From NCBI GenBank assembly GCA_965247915.1, contig OZ252048.1, positions 1,922,001 through 1,986,000 of the forward strand: a stretch of 64,000 nucleotides of DNA, given 5' to 3'. Source of the stretch: JAKZRT01 sp965247915 (GTDB lineage: Bacteria; Pseudomonadota; Alphaproteobacteria; Rhodobacterales; Rhodobacteraceae). Below are positions 48,131-56,517 of this stretch, in pieces. Numbering within the stretch: position 1 is the first letter of the stretch; each line of letters starts with the position of its first letter. The notes under the pieces were generated by a model. The model was not told the DNA's origin, did no database searches, and saw nothing but the letters and a program-made list of their open reading frames with translations. Position numbers and translations under genes: made by a program.

Positions 48131-49399
48131 GGGCACCTCGATTTATTGACATTCTGAGGGCATATTATGCCTGATTTCGGTTCTATCGGCCATCGGCACG
48201 CTGGGTTTTAGGTGGTCAGTCTCGATCCTTAATCCGCGCCGGGCATTGGTGGCGCAGATCGCCACAGCATCCTCGTGTTTTCATACCGGGAATGGGTTTA
48301 GGCGGTGCAACTGGCCAAGCCGCCGGATGTTGTAGGCAAGGTTCTTCATCCCGATCCTGGCCCTGGCCCGCGCCAGACCAATGGTTCGCACCAGCGTGCC
48401 ACCCATGTCGTTCGCCTGCGCGCCGAACACATGCTCGACACGGACACGAACCGAGGATTTCGTCCTGTTGCTTTTCATTGCCTGTTCGGTCAGAGGCCTG
48501 CCCCGTTTGCCCTTGCGGTGGATGCGGCTTGTCAGTCCTCTCGCCCTGAGCTTCGCCTCGATTTCTTCCGACCGGTAGGCCGCATCTGCCCAGACCCTGG
48601 AGGCGGTGTTGCCGCGCATCAGCAACTCGTCCACCACCTGGCTGTCGTGAACGGCAGCGCCCGTGACGTGATAGCGCCGGATCAGTTTGTGCTTACGATC
48701 GACATTCACATGGTTCTTGTAGCCATAGTGGCTTTTGCCGTGCTTTTTGGTCCAGCGTGCATCAACGTCCTTCTGTGATCGCTTGGCAGGCTTGTTTTCC
48801 CAGTCTTCCGGCACCTCGCCACCCTTGATCGCCGCGTTTTCCGCGCGCGTGTTGTGGTTGCGCGGCACCGGCACGATGGACGCGTCCAGTATCTGGCCGC
48901 CCCGTGCAATGTAGCCCTGCCGCGCCAGATGTCCGTCAAAGAGTTTGAACAAATCATCCACCTTGCCCGCCTGCGCCAGCGCCTCGCGATACAGCCACAC
49001 GGTCTTTGCGTCCGGCACCCGGTCACCAAGACCAAGACCCAGAAAACGCATAAACGAAAGCCGGTCCCGGATCTGGTATTCGACCTGATCGTCCGAAAGG
49101 TTGTAAAGCGCGCTCAGAACCAGGGTTTTGAACATCAGTACCGCGTCCATCGGCTTGCGCCCCGCGCGTGATTTCCGCTCACTTTCAGGCTTGCGCCAGA
49201 CCTGCTCCAGAAGCGGGCGGAACTCTTCCCACGGTACAACTGCATTGATCTCGACCAGCGGGTCCTTCTTCGCATCCAGGCTCTCGTAACGATCTGAAAG
49301 ATCAAAAAAGCCCATCTGTGCCATGACTGCCATCCCTCCGCCGCATCATCCTGCAAATCTACAGCGCGTTCACGCCAGATGCAATTTATAGAGGTGCCC
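48131..49399 (-). mobile_element. IS5-family element, copy B
   Basis: 1269 bp, ends GGGCACCTCGATTTATT and GGGCACCTCTATAAATT (inward), 4-bp duplication GTAT (48127-48130; 49400-49403). Opposite orientation to copy A. Inserted between the autotransporter fragment and IS1380, inside the larger transposition unit. Confidence 0.95.
48281..49333 (-). CDS. IS5-family transposase, copy B
   Basis: 350 residues, identical in protein sequence to copy A: GGQILDASIVPVPRNHN, VWADAAYRSEEIEAKL and RVRVEHVFGAQANDMGG carry the catalytic D, D and E. Intact and probably active. Confidence 0.95.
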   Translation of the reverse strand: MAVMAQMGFFDLSDRYESLDAKKDPLVEINAVVPWEEFRPLLEQVWRKPESERKSRAGRKPMDAVLMFKTLVLSALYNLSDDQVEYQIRDRLSFMRFLGLGLGDRVPDAKTVWLYREALAQAGKVDDLFKLFDGHLARQGYIARGGQILDASIVPVPRNHNTRAENAAIKGGEVPEDWENKPAKRSQKDVDARWTKKHGKSHYGYKNHVNVDRKHKLIRRYHVTGAAVHDSQVVDELLMRGNTASRVWADAAYRSEEIEAKLRARGLTSRIHRKGKRGRPLTEQAMKSNRTKSSVRVRVEHVFGAQANDMGGTLVRTIGLARARARIGMKNLAYNIRRLGQLHRLNPFPV

Positions 49400-49725
49400 G
49401 TATGATGATCACGGACCGGGGACCACTGGCGAGGTCCGCGGCCGGCGAAGAGTAGAGCTTGACCACAAGCAGACGAGCATGAATAACGACATTATCCGAC
49501 ATTCCCTAGATGACATCCAAATTCGCGGAAATCGTACCACGGCCCCATCTCCAAGGGAACTCTGTTCCCATTGCAGCCATCCGATGACATGATTTCCGAT
49601 GACATGATTTTGGTAATCGGCCAGCGCGTGGAAGGCCATTTGGTCGTTTCTCTTGCCATCCGGACACACCTCTCGTGTCGCAATCTCCTTGCCGTCGATT
49701 CCCTCGGCCTACGCCGGAGCGGGTC

Positions 49726-49789
49726 TTCGTCGTAGATCATCAATCAGGCTCAAGATTTTCGTCGTAGATCATCAATCAGGCTCAAGATT
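49726..49789. repeat. Exact 32-bp tandem duplication at the transposase 3' end
   Basis: The unit starting TTCGTCGTAGATCATCAATC occurs at 49726-49757 and again at 49758-49789 with no spacer. It covers the end of the IS1380 transposase gene and repeats LSLIDDLRR coding sequence; the second copy is read out of phase and introduces the present TGA. Confidence 0.9.
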
Positions 49790-51099
49790 TTCTGGAACAA
49801 GCTTCTTGTGACTGCAGCCTCGGCCAATTGAAATGTGACGTACCGGCCATGGCTGACAACTTTCGCACCGATCTTGACCAGCTTCTCCCTCAGCGTCGTC
49901 AGCGACCATTGCTCCACGGCATCGGGCAACGCCAGGGTACGCATGAAGTTGCCGAGGTTATAGGCGAGTGCATGCAGCTGGAGCCGGACGGCATTGTTGC
50001 GTAACGAACGGCATGACAGCCGCGTCCACTTGATGGCGTTCTTGCCTTCCCTGATCCATTGCCCGGCAGTGCCGCGCTGATTGTAGAACGCAACAACCCG
50101 CTCGGCAGGACGGCTCAGGTTGGTGACGATGAAGCCGACGCGGGGATACAGTTCCCCTGAGTGCCACTCCACCCTGGCGACGACCCGGCGGGGCTCCGTC
50201 CAGCTACCGGCCCGATAGCTGAAGTTCGCGTAATACCGACGAACTTCCTTCGGCGGCCGACCGACGGGGCGCTTGAGCAGGTGCGCGATGCTGTCGTGCA
50301 GCACCTTGTTGGCCGGAAGCCGGATGGCGTACTTGAAGCCTTCCGCTTCCAGAAACTCATAAACCTCGGGCGAGGCGAAGGCGGCGTCACCACGGAAATA
50401 ACGCCGGAGTGTCTTGTTCCGGTATCGAGCGACCACCGGGTCCAACACATCGCGCCATTCATGGGCGCTGTGCACGTTGCCCGGACGCAGGGCGCAACGC
50501 TCCAGATCGCCGAACTGGTTGAACACGAACAGCGGGTGATAGCACGTGCAGCCGAAGTGACCGTTGTAGGCCGTGCCCTCCTGGTCACCGTAGGTCGGGC
50601 TGACGGAGCTGTCCATGTCGAGCACGATAATCTTCGGCGGCTTGCGCTCGTTAACCTGGTCGATCCAGATGCCCAAAAGGTCAGCGAGCGCGGCGAGGTT
50701 GTCATTGGTGGCGAGTAACTCCGTCTCGAACCGGCCCATCTGGCTGGTCGATGCGCCGCCGCGCTCGACAGCCCTGCCGCCGACGATCCACCGCATCGCA
50801 GGATCGCGCCCCAGCCGGTCGGCGTCGTTCACGTCCTCGTACCCGGCGAGACGACCATAGACGGATTGGCGAAGGAGACCGATGATGCCGTGCCAACCGT
50901 TCTTGCCGGTCCGGCTGTCAGCAATAACGTCACCGGCCAGCGTGGTCAGGCCGAGGGCTTCGTCCAGTTCACGATAGGCGAGCAGACCAGCGTCTGACGT
51001 GATCCGCGAACCGTGGAACTCGAACTTCAGTCTTCGGTCGAAAAACGCCCGCAGAAGCCCCCGATCCGACTCACCCTCCAGGTTCCGCATTCGACCCAC
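49750..51099 (-). CDS. IS1380-family transposase
   Basis: 449 residues. DDE transposase group 1 with LKFEFHGSRITSDAGLLAYR, first Asp in IIVLDMDSSVSPTYGDQEG, second in RYFRGDAAFASPEVYEFLEA and the Glu/late motif around NQRGTAGQWIREGKNAIKW. The C-terminus ends LSLIDDLRRKS because of the 32-bp duplication; without it the frame would continue to LIDDLRRRPAPA and stop, so only a few terminal residues changed. Probably still functional. Confidence 0.92.
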   Translation of the reverse strand: MGRMRNLEGESDRGLLRAFFDRRLKFEFHGSRITSDAGLLAYRELDEALGLTTLAGDVIADSRTGKNGWHGIIGLLRQSVYGRLAGYEDVNDADRLGRDPAMRWIVGGRAVERGGASTSQMGRFETELLATNDNLAALADLLGIWIDQVNERKPPKIIVLDMDSSVSPTYGDQEGTAYNGHFGCTCYHPLFVFNQFGDLERCALRPGNVHSAHEWRDVLDPVVARYRNKTLRRYFRGDAAFASPEVYEFLEAEGFKYAIRLPANKVLHDSIAHLLKRPVGRPPKEVRRYYANFSYRAGSWTEPRRVVARVEWHSGELYPRVGFIVTNLSRPAERVVAFYNQRGTAGQWIREGKNAIKWTRLSCRSLRNNAVRLQLHALAYNLGNFMRTLALPDAVEQWSLTTLREKLVKIGAKVVSHGRYVTFQLAEAAVTRSLFQKILSLIDDLRRKS

Positions 51100-51339
51100 C
51101 CTCCGTCTGATCTAATCCACTGATTCTTATACAGGAATCGGACGGAAACCGCATCAGATGGATCGGTCACTTGGGGAATGCGGGAATAATGTAATGGGCG
51201 CGGTTCGGCGCATGCGGGGTCAGGCTCTGCCCGATCTCGGTCAGGGCAGGCAGCATGGTATCGACCGAAAATGCCACCATGGCGAAATGCATCGCCATCA
51301 GCACGATGAACTCGGGCTGCGAAAGGCGCTTGTGGCCGG

Positions 51340-51996
51340 TCATTCAGGGGCCTCGGGCTGGTCCTGCATTGACCGCACGGCCTCGTCTATCACCCGGTCC
51401 CACAATTCGGGCGGCTGCGCGCCCGGAACCACATGCTGGTTGCCGACAACAAAGGTCGGCACCCCGCTCACGCCCCGTTCGCGCGCGTTTCGGTCGCGGG
51501 CCTTGGTGTCGTCGATGTCGGCGTCCGACGCGATCAGCCGCCCGGTCAGTGCCCGGTCCAGCCCTGACGCGGCGGCAATATCCAGCAGCACCTCACGGTC
51601 GCCAATATCGCGGCCCTCGACAAAAAAGGCCCTGAACAGCGCCGAGACCACCGCGCTCTGCCGCGCCTCGAGCCCGGCCCAATGGATCAACCGGTGCGCG
51701 TCGATGGTGTTCGGCGTCGTCTGGATGGCCCCAAAGTCAATCGCCAGCCCGGCGGCTTCGGCAGTCTCGGCGATCCGGGCATAGGTTTGGATCGCGGCCT
51801 CGCGCCCGCCGAATTTCGCTTCCAGATACTCGCGCCGGTCCATGCCGCCCGGCGGCATCTCGGGGTTCAGCTGATAGGGATGCCACTCGATCTCGAACGG
51901 ATGCTCGGGGTGGCGCTCCAGCGCCCGATCCAGACCGGCCTTGCCGATATAGCACCACGGGCAGATCGGGTCCGAGAGGATATCAAGTTTTATCAT
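51340..51996 (-). CDS. DsbA-family oxidoreductase (FrnE-like)
   Basis: 218 residues from MIKLDILSDPICPWCYIG. Thioredoxin fold with the CPWC active site at the first helix, a helical insertion (YLEAKFGGREAAIQTYARIA, NTIDAHRLIHWAGLEARQSA) and the cis-Pro loop GVSGVPTFVVGNQHVVPGAQ. No signal peptide, so cytoplasmic, like FrnE-type enzymes of unknown substrate. It overlaps the acyl-CoA ligase stop by 14 bases and was followed, overlapping, by the now-split Bcr/CflA gene, forming a three-gene operon. Confidence 0.93.
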   Translation of the reverse strand: MIKLDILSDPICPWCYIGKAGLDRALERHPEHPFEIEWHPYQLNPEMPPGGMDRREYLEAKFGGREAAIQTYARIAETAEAAGLAIDFGAIQTTPNTIDAHRLIHWAGLEARQSAVVSALFRAFFVEGRDIGDREVLLDIAAASGLDRALTGRLIASDADIDDTKARDRNARERGVSGVPTFVVGNQHVVPGAQPPELWDRVIDEAVRSMQDQPEAPE

Positions 51997-53509
51997 GACC
52001 GCCTCGGTACGCCGCTCTGAGCTGGCGGCGCAAGAGCTTTCCGTTGCCGCCACGCGGCAGTGAATTGATGTGAATGAAGATACGCGGGGTCTTGTACCGC
52101 GCCAGACGGGTCGCTGCATGGGCGGCAAGCTTTTCGGTATCAATCTCTGCGGCCCCCGTGTACCAGGCAGCGATCACTCTCACACCGGGCTTGACCTCGA
52201 CTTCGCTCACCGCGGCCTCGTCAACGCCCGCGTGCTCGGCCAGCGCGGCTTCGACTTCGACGGGCGAGACGCGAAAGCCGCCAGCGTTGATAATATCGTC
52301 GTCGCGGCCAAGATAGGTGATCGCGCCGCCTGCGGACATCGACACGGTATCACCGGTCAAAAACCAGTCGCCGGTGAGGGGCAGGGTCACGCCATCCGCA
52401 TCGGAATATCCCAGCATCAGTCCGGGGTCCGATGCGTGAACCGCCATTTTTCCGGCCTGACCCCGCGCCACCGGGTGACCGTCGCCGTCCAGAACCGCAA
52501 CGCGGCGCCCCGATTGCGCATACCCGACCGTCCCCGTTGGCGCAGGGCAGTCGGGCGCGCCCGAGACGAACGTCGAACATTCCGACTGGCCATAAGCCTC
52601 GTGCAGCGCGGTCCCGCTGGCGCGGTCCCAAGCCTCCCGGATCGCCTCGTGCAGCTTTTCCCCGGCGCTAAGGCCGTGCCGCAGGCGCGGCAGATCGAGC
52701 GCGCCACCAGACGCACGCAACAGCTGCCGAAAAACCCCCGGTGCGGCCGCAAATATCGTGGCGTCGTGCCGGCGCAAAAGCCCCGGCAGCGCTTCGACGC
52801 CGGTGCCCGGCACCTGGATCAGCGCGGTCGCGCCTGCGGCCCAGGGGTCCATCAGCCCGGTGCCAAGCGTGTAGGTCCAGTTGAACGCGCCCGCGTGCAG
52901 CAGCCGGTCGTCGGGCGCGAGCCCGTACCACCCGGCCCACATCATCCGCCGCGCCCAGACCGCCCGATGCGCATGCATCACCGCGCGCGGCGCACCGCCG
53001 GTGCCCGATGTCAGAATGATATAACCGGGCCGGTCGGCAGCGCCCATGCGATAGGACGCAGGCGGATTTTTTCGCAGGCCGGTGAGATCGGCCTCGCCCA
53101 TAACCTTGGCGCCATCCGGCAGCGCCACGCCGTCGCTGGCCAGGGTCAGACGCGGGCACAGCATTTCGGCCACACGGGTAATCTCGGCGCGGGTCAGCTG
53201 CACCGAGGTCGGGATCGGAATGATGCCCGCAGCAATCGCCGCCAGATAGGCGATCGGAAATCCAACCCCGTCACCAAGCCGCAACAGCACCCGGTCGCCA
53301 GGCCCCAGCCCGGCCGCCAAAAGCCCCGTCGCGGTGCCGAGAACCGCGCGCTCGAGACGGGCGTAGGACCAATTATCGGCGCCGTCCGGCCGCACCAGCG
53401 CCAGCGCGATCTTGTCCGGCGTGGCGCGCCCGGCTGCCAGCACATAATCGGCCATGTTGAACGGCTCGGGTGGTGGCGGAAATGGCGCGGTTTCAATGAT
53501 CGACGGCAT
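51983..53509 (-). CDS. AMP-forming acyl-CoA ligase (benzoate-CoA ligase-like)
   Basis: 508 residues of the ANL superfamily. P-loop YIILTSGTGGAPRAVMHAHR, the A5-like LHEAYGQSECSTFVSGAP, A7 GDWFLTGDTVSMSAGGAITY, A8 GRDDDIINAGGFRVSPVEVE and A10 lysine in SLPRGGNGKLLRRQLR. It activates a carboxylic acid, probably aromatic or short-chain, to its CoA thioester via an adenylate. Shares a divergent promoter region with the XRE-cupin regulator, a common regulatory pairing. Confidence 0.9.
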   Translation of the reverse strand: MPSIIETAPFPPPPEPFNMADYVLAAGRATPDKIALALVRPDGADNWSYARLERAVLGTATGLLAAGLGPGDRVLLRLGDGVGFPIAYLAAIAAGIIPIPTSVQLTRAEITRVAEMLCPRLTLASDGVALPDGAKVMGEADLTGLRKNPPASYRMGAADRPGYIILTSGTGGAPRAVMHAHRAVWARRMMWAGWYGLAPDDRLLHAGAFNWTYTLGTGLMDPWAAGATALIQVPGTGVEALPGLLRRHDATIFAAAPGVFRQLLRASGGALDLPRLRHGLSAGEKLHEAIREAWDRASGTALHEAYGQSECSTFVSGAPDCPAPTGTVGYAQSGRRVAVLDGDGHPVARGQAGKMAVHASDPGLMLGYSDADGVTLPLTGDWFLTGDTVSMSAGGAITYLGRDDDIINAGGFRVSPVEVEAALAEHAGVDEAAVSEVEVKPGVRVIAAWYTGAAEIDTEKLAAHAATRLARYKTPRIFIHINSLPRGGNGKLLRRQLRAAYRGGHDKT

Positions 53510-53576
53510 GGACCCCTTGGCTAGGACAGCACCGGAATGGTTGCAAGGGGGCCACTTGAAAGGATAAGTTGCCGAA

Positions 53577-54197
53577 ATGCCTGGTGAAAACTATCCCACC
53601 CTGACCTTGACCCGCGATGGCGACAACGGTGGTGGCCCCGAGCCCTTGAACCTTGGTCAAAGGGTGCGCGCCCTGCGCAAGGAACGCGGGCTATCGCTGA
53701 ACGCAGCGGCGAAACAGGCGGGACTGGCGCGGTCGACGCTATCCAAGATCGAAAACGGCCTGATGTCGCCGACCTATGAGGCCGTCAAGAAACTGGCGAC
53801 GGGCCTTAAAATATCGGTGCTGCAGCTTTTCACGCCGCCGACGGCGTCGCGGGTGTCGGGCCGGATGGCGGTGACGCGCGGCGACGAAACGGGCCAATTG
53901 ATCACCTCGACCTACGAACATGCTTTGATGGCCGGAAAGCTCAGCAAAAAGGCGATGCTGCCCTATCAGACCCGCGTGCGCGCCCGGTCGATGGACGAAT
54001 TCGACGGTTGGGTGCGCCACGACGGCGAAGAGTTTCTTTACGTCCTGACCGGCGTGGTGCGGCTTTTCACCGAATTCTACGAACCCGTCGAGCTGCGTCG
54101 CGGCGAAAGCGCCTATTACGACGCATCAATGGGGCACAACGTGATTTCGCTCAGTCAGGAGGATGCGACCCTGCTTTGGGTCACGTCGCTGACCTGA
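53577..54197 (+). CDS. XRE-family regulator with a cupin domain
   Basis: 206 residues. Helix-turn-helix (LGQRVRALRKERGLSLNAAA, KQAGLARSTLSKIENGLMSP) followed by a linker and a C-terminal cupin (RHDGEEFLYVLTGVVRLFTE, ELRRGESAYYDASMGHNVIS) that probably binds a small ligand. Regulators of this form usually control the divergent catabolic gene; here that is the acyl-CoA ligase starting 67 bp away. Confidence 0.92.
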   Translation: MPGENYPTLTLTRDGDNGGGPEPLNLGQRVRALRKERGLSLNAAAKQAGLARSTLSKIENGLMSPTYEAVKKLATGLKISVLQLFTPPTASRVSGRMAVTRGDETGQLITSTYEHALMAGKLSKKAMLPYQTRVRARSMDEFDGWVRHDGEEFLYVLTGVVRLFTEFYEPVELRRGESAYYDASMGHNVISLSQEDATLLWVTSLT

Positions 54198-54239
54198 GCG
54201 GGGTGGGGGCGGCACCATCGCGCCGCCGCCCGGACCCGA

Positions 54240-54359
54240 TCAATTGCTGGCTGCGCCTCCGACGGCATCGGTACCGCTGGAGATATCGGATTTAAAGCCT
54301 TCCCAGGTGGCGCATCCGGCAAGCGCCGTCAGGACCAGTAACAATGCAATTTTCTTCAT
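54240..54359 (-). CDS. Small entericidin-like lipoprotein (39 aa)
   Basis: MKKIALLLVLTALAGCATWE: Lys-rich start, hydrophobic core and an LAGC lipobox with Cys as residue 16, then a short hydrophilic tail (FKSDISSGTDAVGGAASN). The length, lipobox and GTDAxG tail resemble entericidin-type lipoproteins. It is short but well formed and was found by reading the minus strand between two larger genes. Confidence 0.7.
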   Translation of the reverse strand: MKKIALLLVLTALAGCATWEGFKSDISSGTDAVGGAASN

Positions 54360-54401
54360 TTCGTTTCTTTTGCTCTTCAGATTGCCAGCTTATAGTTCAT
54401 A

Positions 54402-56216
54402 TCAGTCTTCATACCACCAAACGTCCGGCTGCCAACCGATCCAGTCGCCGTACATCGGGATATTTGCGGGAAATTTTAGCTGCCGCGCGTGGGCGATGCG
54501 GCTGATGTTCCACTGATAGATCGGAATGACATAACGACCGCTGGTCAACACCCGGTCCAGCGCCCTGGCGGCAGCCAGAAAATCGTCGCGGCTGGTCGAA
54601 TTGACCAGCCGGTCGATCATCGCCTCAGCGGCAGGCGAATTCATGCCCATCCAGTTTCGCGTGCCCGGGTCTTCGACCCCCTTCGCCCCCCAGTAGAGGT
54701 ACTGCTCGTTGCCGGGGCTCAAGGATAGGCCGCGCCGGTAATAGGCCATGTCAAAATCATAGACCTGGGTGCGTTCCTTATATTGCGCGCCGTCGATGAG
54801 GTTGATCGAAGGCGTGATCCCAAGCCGTTCGAGCGCCTGAGCATAAATGTCGATGATCGCCTGGTTTTCGTTGGACCCCTGACGCAGCAAGATCTCGAAC
54901 CTGAAGGGCGCGCCCGCGCCATCGACCAGCTTGCCGTTAACGACCTGCCATCCGGCGTCTTCCAGCAGGGCGGCTGCGCGCGCCAGATTGGCCCGGTTGC
55001 GTTCGGATCCATCGCCCCGGGGCAGGGCGTAACCATCCATTGCCCCCGGCAAAAGCTGATCGGCGAAGGGGTCCAGAAATTCCTTCACGCGACCTGATGC
55101 CGCGCCGTCGGCCATGCCGAGCACCGAATTCGAGTAATACGAGGTTATGCGCGGCTGCACCCCGCCGTTCATTTTTTCGTTGATGAACTCGAAGTTGAAG
55201 GCGTGCAGCATCGCATCGCGCACCCGCCAGTCGGCAAACACCGGGCGGCGGGTGTTCATCACGAAGCCGGTGATACCTGACGGGCGCTGGTGCGGGATGA
55301 TCGACTTGACCACTTCACCGGCGCGGACTGCCGGAAAGTCATACTGCGCCGCCCATTTGGCGGCGTTGAATTCGCGCTGCGAGCGGGTCTCGCCGGCGCG
55401 GAACGCTTCCAGCGTCACCGCCCCGTCAGCGAAGTAATCGATGCGGATTTCATCAAAATTGGCGGTGCCCCGGCGGAACGGGATGTCCTTTCCCCAGTAA
55501 TCCGGGTTGCGTTTGAAGGTGATAAACCGCCCAAGTTCAAAATCGCCGACCACATAGGGCGCGCTGGCAATGGGGATGATATCAATGCCGCTTTGGTCAA
55601 ACTCGCGCCCCTCCCATTGCGCCTTTTTCAGGATCGGTCGCAGGCCGATAATCAGGGCCAGTTCGCGGTTTTCGACGTTGAAGGTGAATTTGATCGACCG
55701 GGGCCCGGTGATCTCGGCGGTCTCAACCTTCTTCCAGGACCCCAGATACCGGGGATGCCCGATGGTGCCGAGCGTCTCGTACGACCACAGCACATCCTCG
55801 ATGGTCACCGGCGAACCATCGGAAAACCGGGCCTCTTTTCGCAGCGTGAACTCGACCCACGACCGGTCGTCGGGTGTCTCAATCGATTCGGCCAACAGCC
55901 CGTAAAGCGAAAACGGCTCGTCCCAACTGCGGCCCATCAGCGACTCGTAGGCCCAGAACCTCAGCTGCCACGGCACCCGCCCCTTGCGAATGTGCGGATT
56001 GAGGCTGTCAAAGCCGCCGGTCTCGCCAAAGATGATCCGCCCGCCTGTGGGCGCTTGCGGATTGGCATAGGGCAGGGACACAAAATCTGGTCCCAAGGCG
56101 GGTTCGCCATACATAGCTATGCCATGTTTGGGTTCGGCGGCGGCCGAATTTCCCAGGCTCAGCGCCACGATAAGGGGTCCAACCATCCCGAAAAACGGGA
56201 AACATTTTGGTGCCAT
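54402..56216 (-). CDS. ABC transporter peptide-binding protein (SBP family 5)
   Basis: 604 residues. A signal peptide (FFGMVGPLIVALSLGNSAAA) directs export to the periplasm. Family-5 landmarks: FDSLNPHIRKGRVPWQLRFW, ESLMGRSWDEPFSLYGLLAE, WVEFTLRKEARFSDGSPVTI, PYVVGDFELGRFITFKRNPD, IIPHQRPSGITGFVMNTRRP. The architecture is YejA-like, so the ligand is probably an oligopeptide. No permease or ATPase genes are adjacent in the window, so its transporter partners must lie elsewhere. Confidence 0.92.
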   Translation of the reverse strand: MAPKCFPFFGMVGPLIVALSLGNSAAAEPKHGIAMYGEPALGPDFVSLPYANPQAPTGGRIIFGETGGFDSLNPHIRKGRVPWQLRFWAYESLMGRSWDEPFSLYGLLAESIETPDDRSWVEFTLRKEARFSDGSPVTIEDVLWSYETLGTIGHPRYLGSWKKVETAEITGPRSIKFTFNVENRELALIIGLRPILKKAQWEGREFDQSGIDIIPIASAPYVVGDFELGRFITFKRNPDYWGKDIPFRRGTANFDEIRIDYFADGAVTLEAFRAGETRSQREFNAAKWAAQYDFPAVRAGEVVKSIIPHQRPSGITGFVMNTRRPVFADWRVRDAMLHAFNFEFINEKMNGGVQPRITSYYSNSVLGMADGAASGRVKEFLDPFADQLLPGAMDGYALPRGDGSERNRANLARAAALLEDAGWQVVNGKLVDGAGAPFRFEILLRQGSNENQAIIDIYAQALERLGITPSINLIDGAQYKERTQVYDFDMAYYRRGLSLSPGNEQYLYWGAKGVEDPGTRNWMGMNSPAAEAMIDRLVNSTSRDDFLAAARALDRVLTSGRYVIPIYQWNISRIAHARQLKFPANIPMYGDWIGWQPDVWWYED

Positions 56217-56289
56217 TTTTGGAATAATCCTCCTGCTCCCTTATTTGTTTGGGGCCGAGCCTAGCTATGGCTTTCAACGTTTTCAAACT

Positions 56290-56407
56290 TTTAACTTGGC
56301 GGGCGGCGGGATGTTGCGTATAAACAGGTTACTGCTCGATAGGTTTCTTGCCTGTATGAAACCTGCCTCAATAACTTAACGCCGGCCTCGTGCCGGCGTT
56401 TTTTTTT
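56290..56407 (+). ncRNA. Candidate small RNA ending in an intrinsic terminator
   Basis: Between the SBP gene (minus) and the SDR gene (plus) lies a hairpin AGGTTTC ... GAAACCT (56341-56347; 56358-56364), then a stem AACGCCGGC/GCCGGCGTT with eight or more T. An AT-rich TATAAA-like element at about 56318 could serve as a -10. Nothing protein-coding reads toward this terminator, so an independent short transcript is the simplest explanation. Start is a guess. Confidence 0.4.
56378..56407 (+). terminator. Intrinsic terminator (plus strand)
   Basis: AACGCCGGC (56378-56386) pairs with GCCGGCGTT (56392-56400) around CTCGT, followed by a run of T to 56407. No plus-strand gene ends nearby, which is why an sRNA is suspected upstream. 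Confidence 0.85.
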
Positions 56408-56517
56408 GCGCCGCCGTCGCTTGCCCGGAATAATTCCCGGCAAGCCGCCGGGAATGAACTGGCCCTCATTGCTGCGCCTGCTATGCTGCGGTGCAACATG
56501 GCGGAAAGGGTCGGGCG

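Larger units (their letters stand above)
46504..51184. mobile_element. IS1380-mobilised transposition unit (ISEcp1-like)
   Basis: 4681 bp flanked by the 5-bp duplication AATAA (46499-46503 and 51185-51189). Its ends are related but imperfect: CCCGCATTCCCC at the transposase side (inward from 51184) and CTCGAATTCGCC at the far side (inward from 46504), 9 of 12 matching. Contents: autotransporter 3' fragment, nested IS5 copy B, and the IS1380 transposase. A better canonical far end lies at about 49496, so 46504 looks like a surrogate end used in one-ended transposition. Confidence 0.75.
49496..51184 (-). mobile_element. IS1380-family element (core)
   Basis: 1689 bp, normal IS1380 size, between CCCGCATTCCCCAAGTGA (inward from 51184) and CCGACATTCCCTAGATGA (from about 49497), which share CATTCCC and most flanking positions. 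Contains one transposase gene. No target duplication flanks the inner end, consistent with its role inside a larger mobilised unit. Confidence 0.7.
45440..51343 (-). pseudogene. Bcr/CflA-type MFS efflux gene split by an IS1380 transposition unit
   Basis: The 5' piece (51185-51343) begins MTGHKRLSQPEFIVLMAMHF, goes through FSVDTMLPALTEIGQSLTPH and stops matching after APNRAHYII. The 3' piece (45440-46498) picks up TAFVLGMGVGTLVMGPLSDH with motif A LSDHLGRKPVILVSA and continues through the remaining helices. Removing 46504-51184 and one AATAA copy joins them in frame as 406 codons, a normal drug-resistance transporter length. The start overlaps the DsbA-like stop. An open frame reaching 46750 would fuse the 3' piece to antisense autotransporter sequence and is not real. 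Confidence 0.93.

Noticed and set aside
52070..53524. 484-codon plus-strand frame opposite the acyl-CoA ligase
   Set aside because: Shadow; the ligase has complete ANL motifs.
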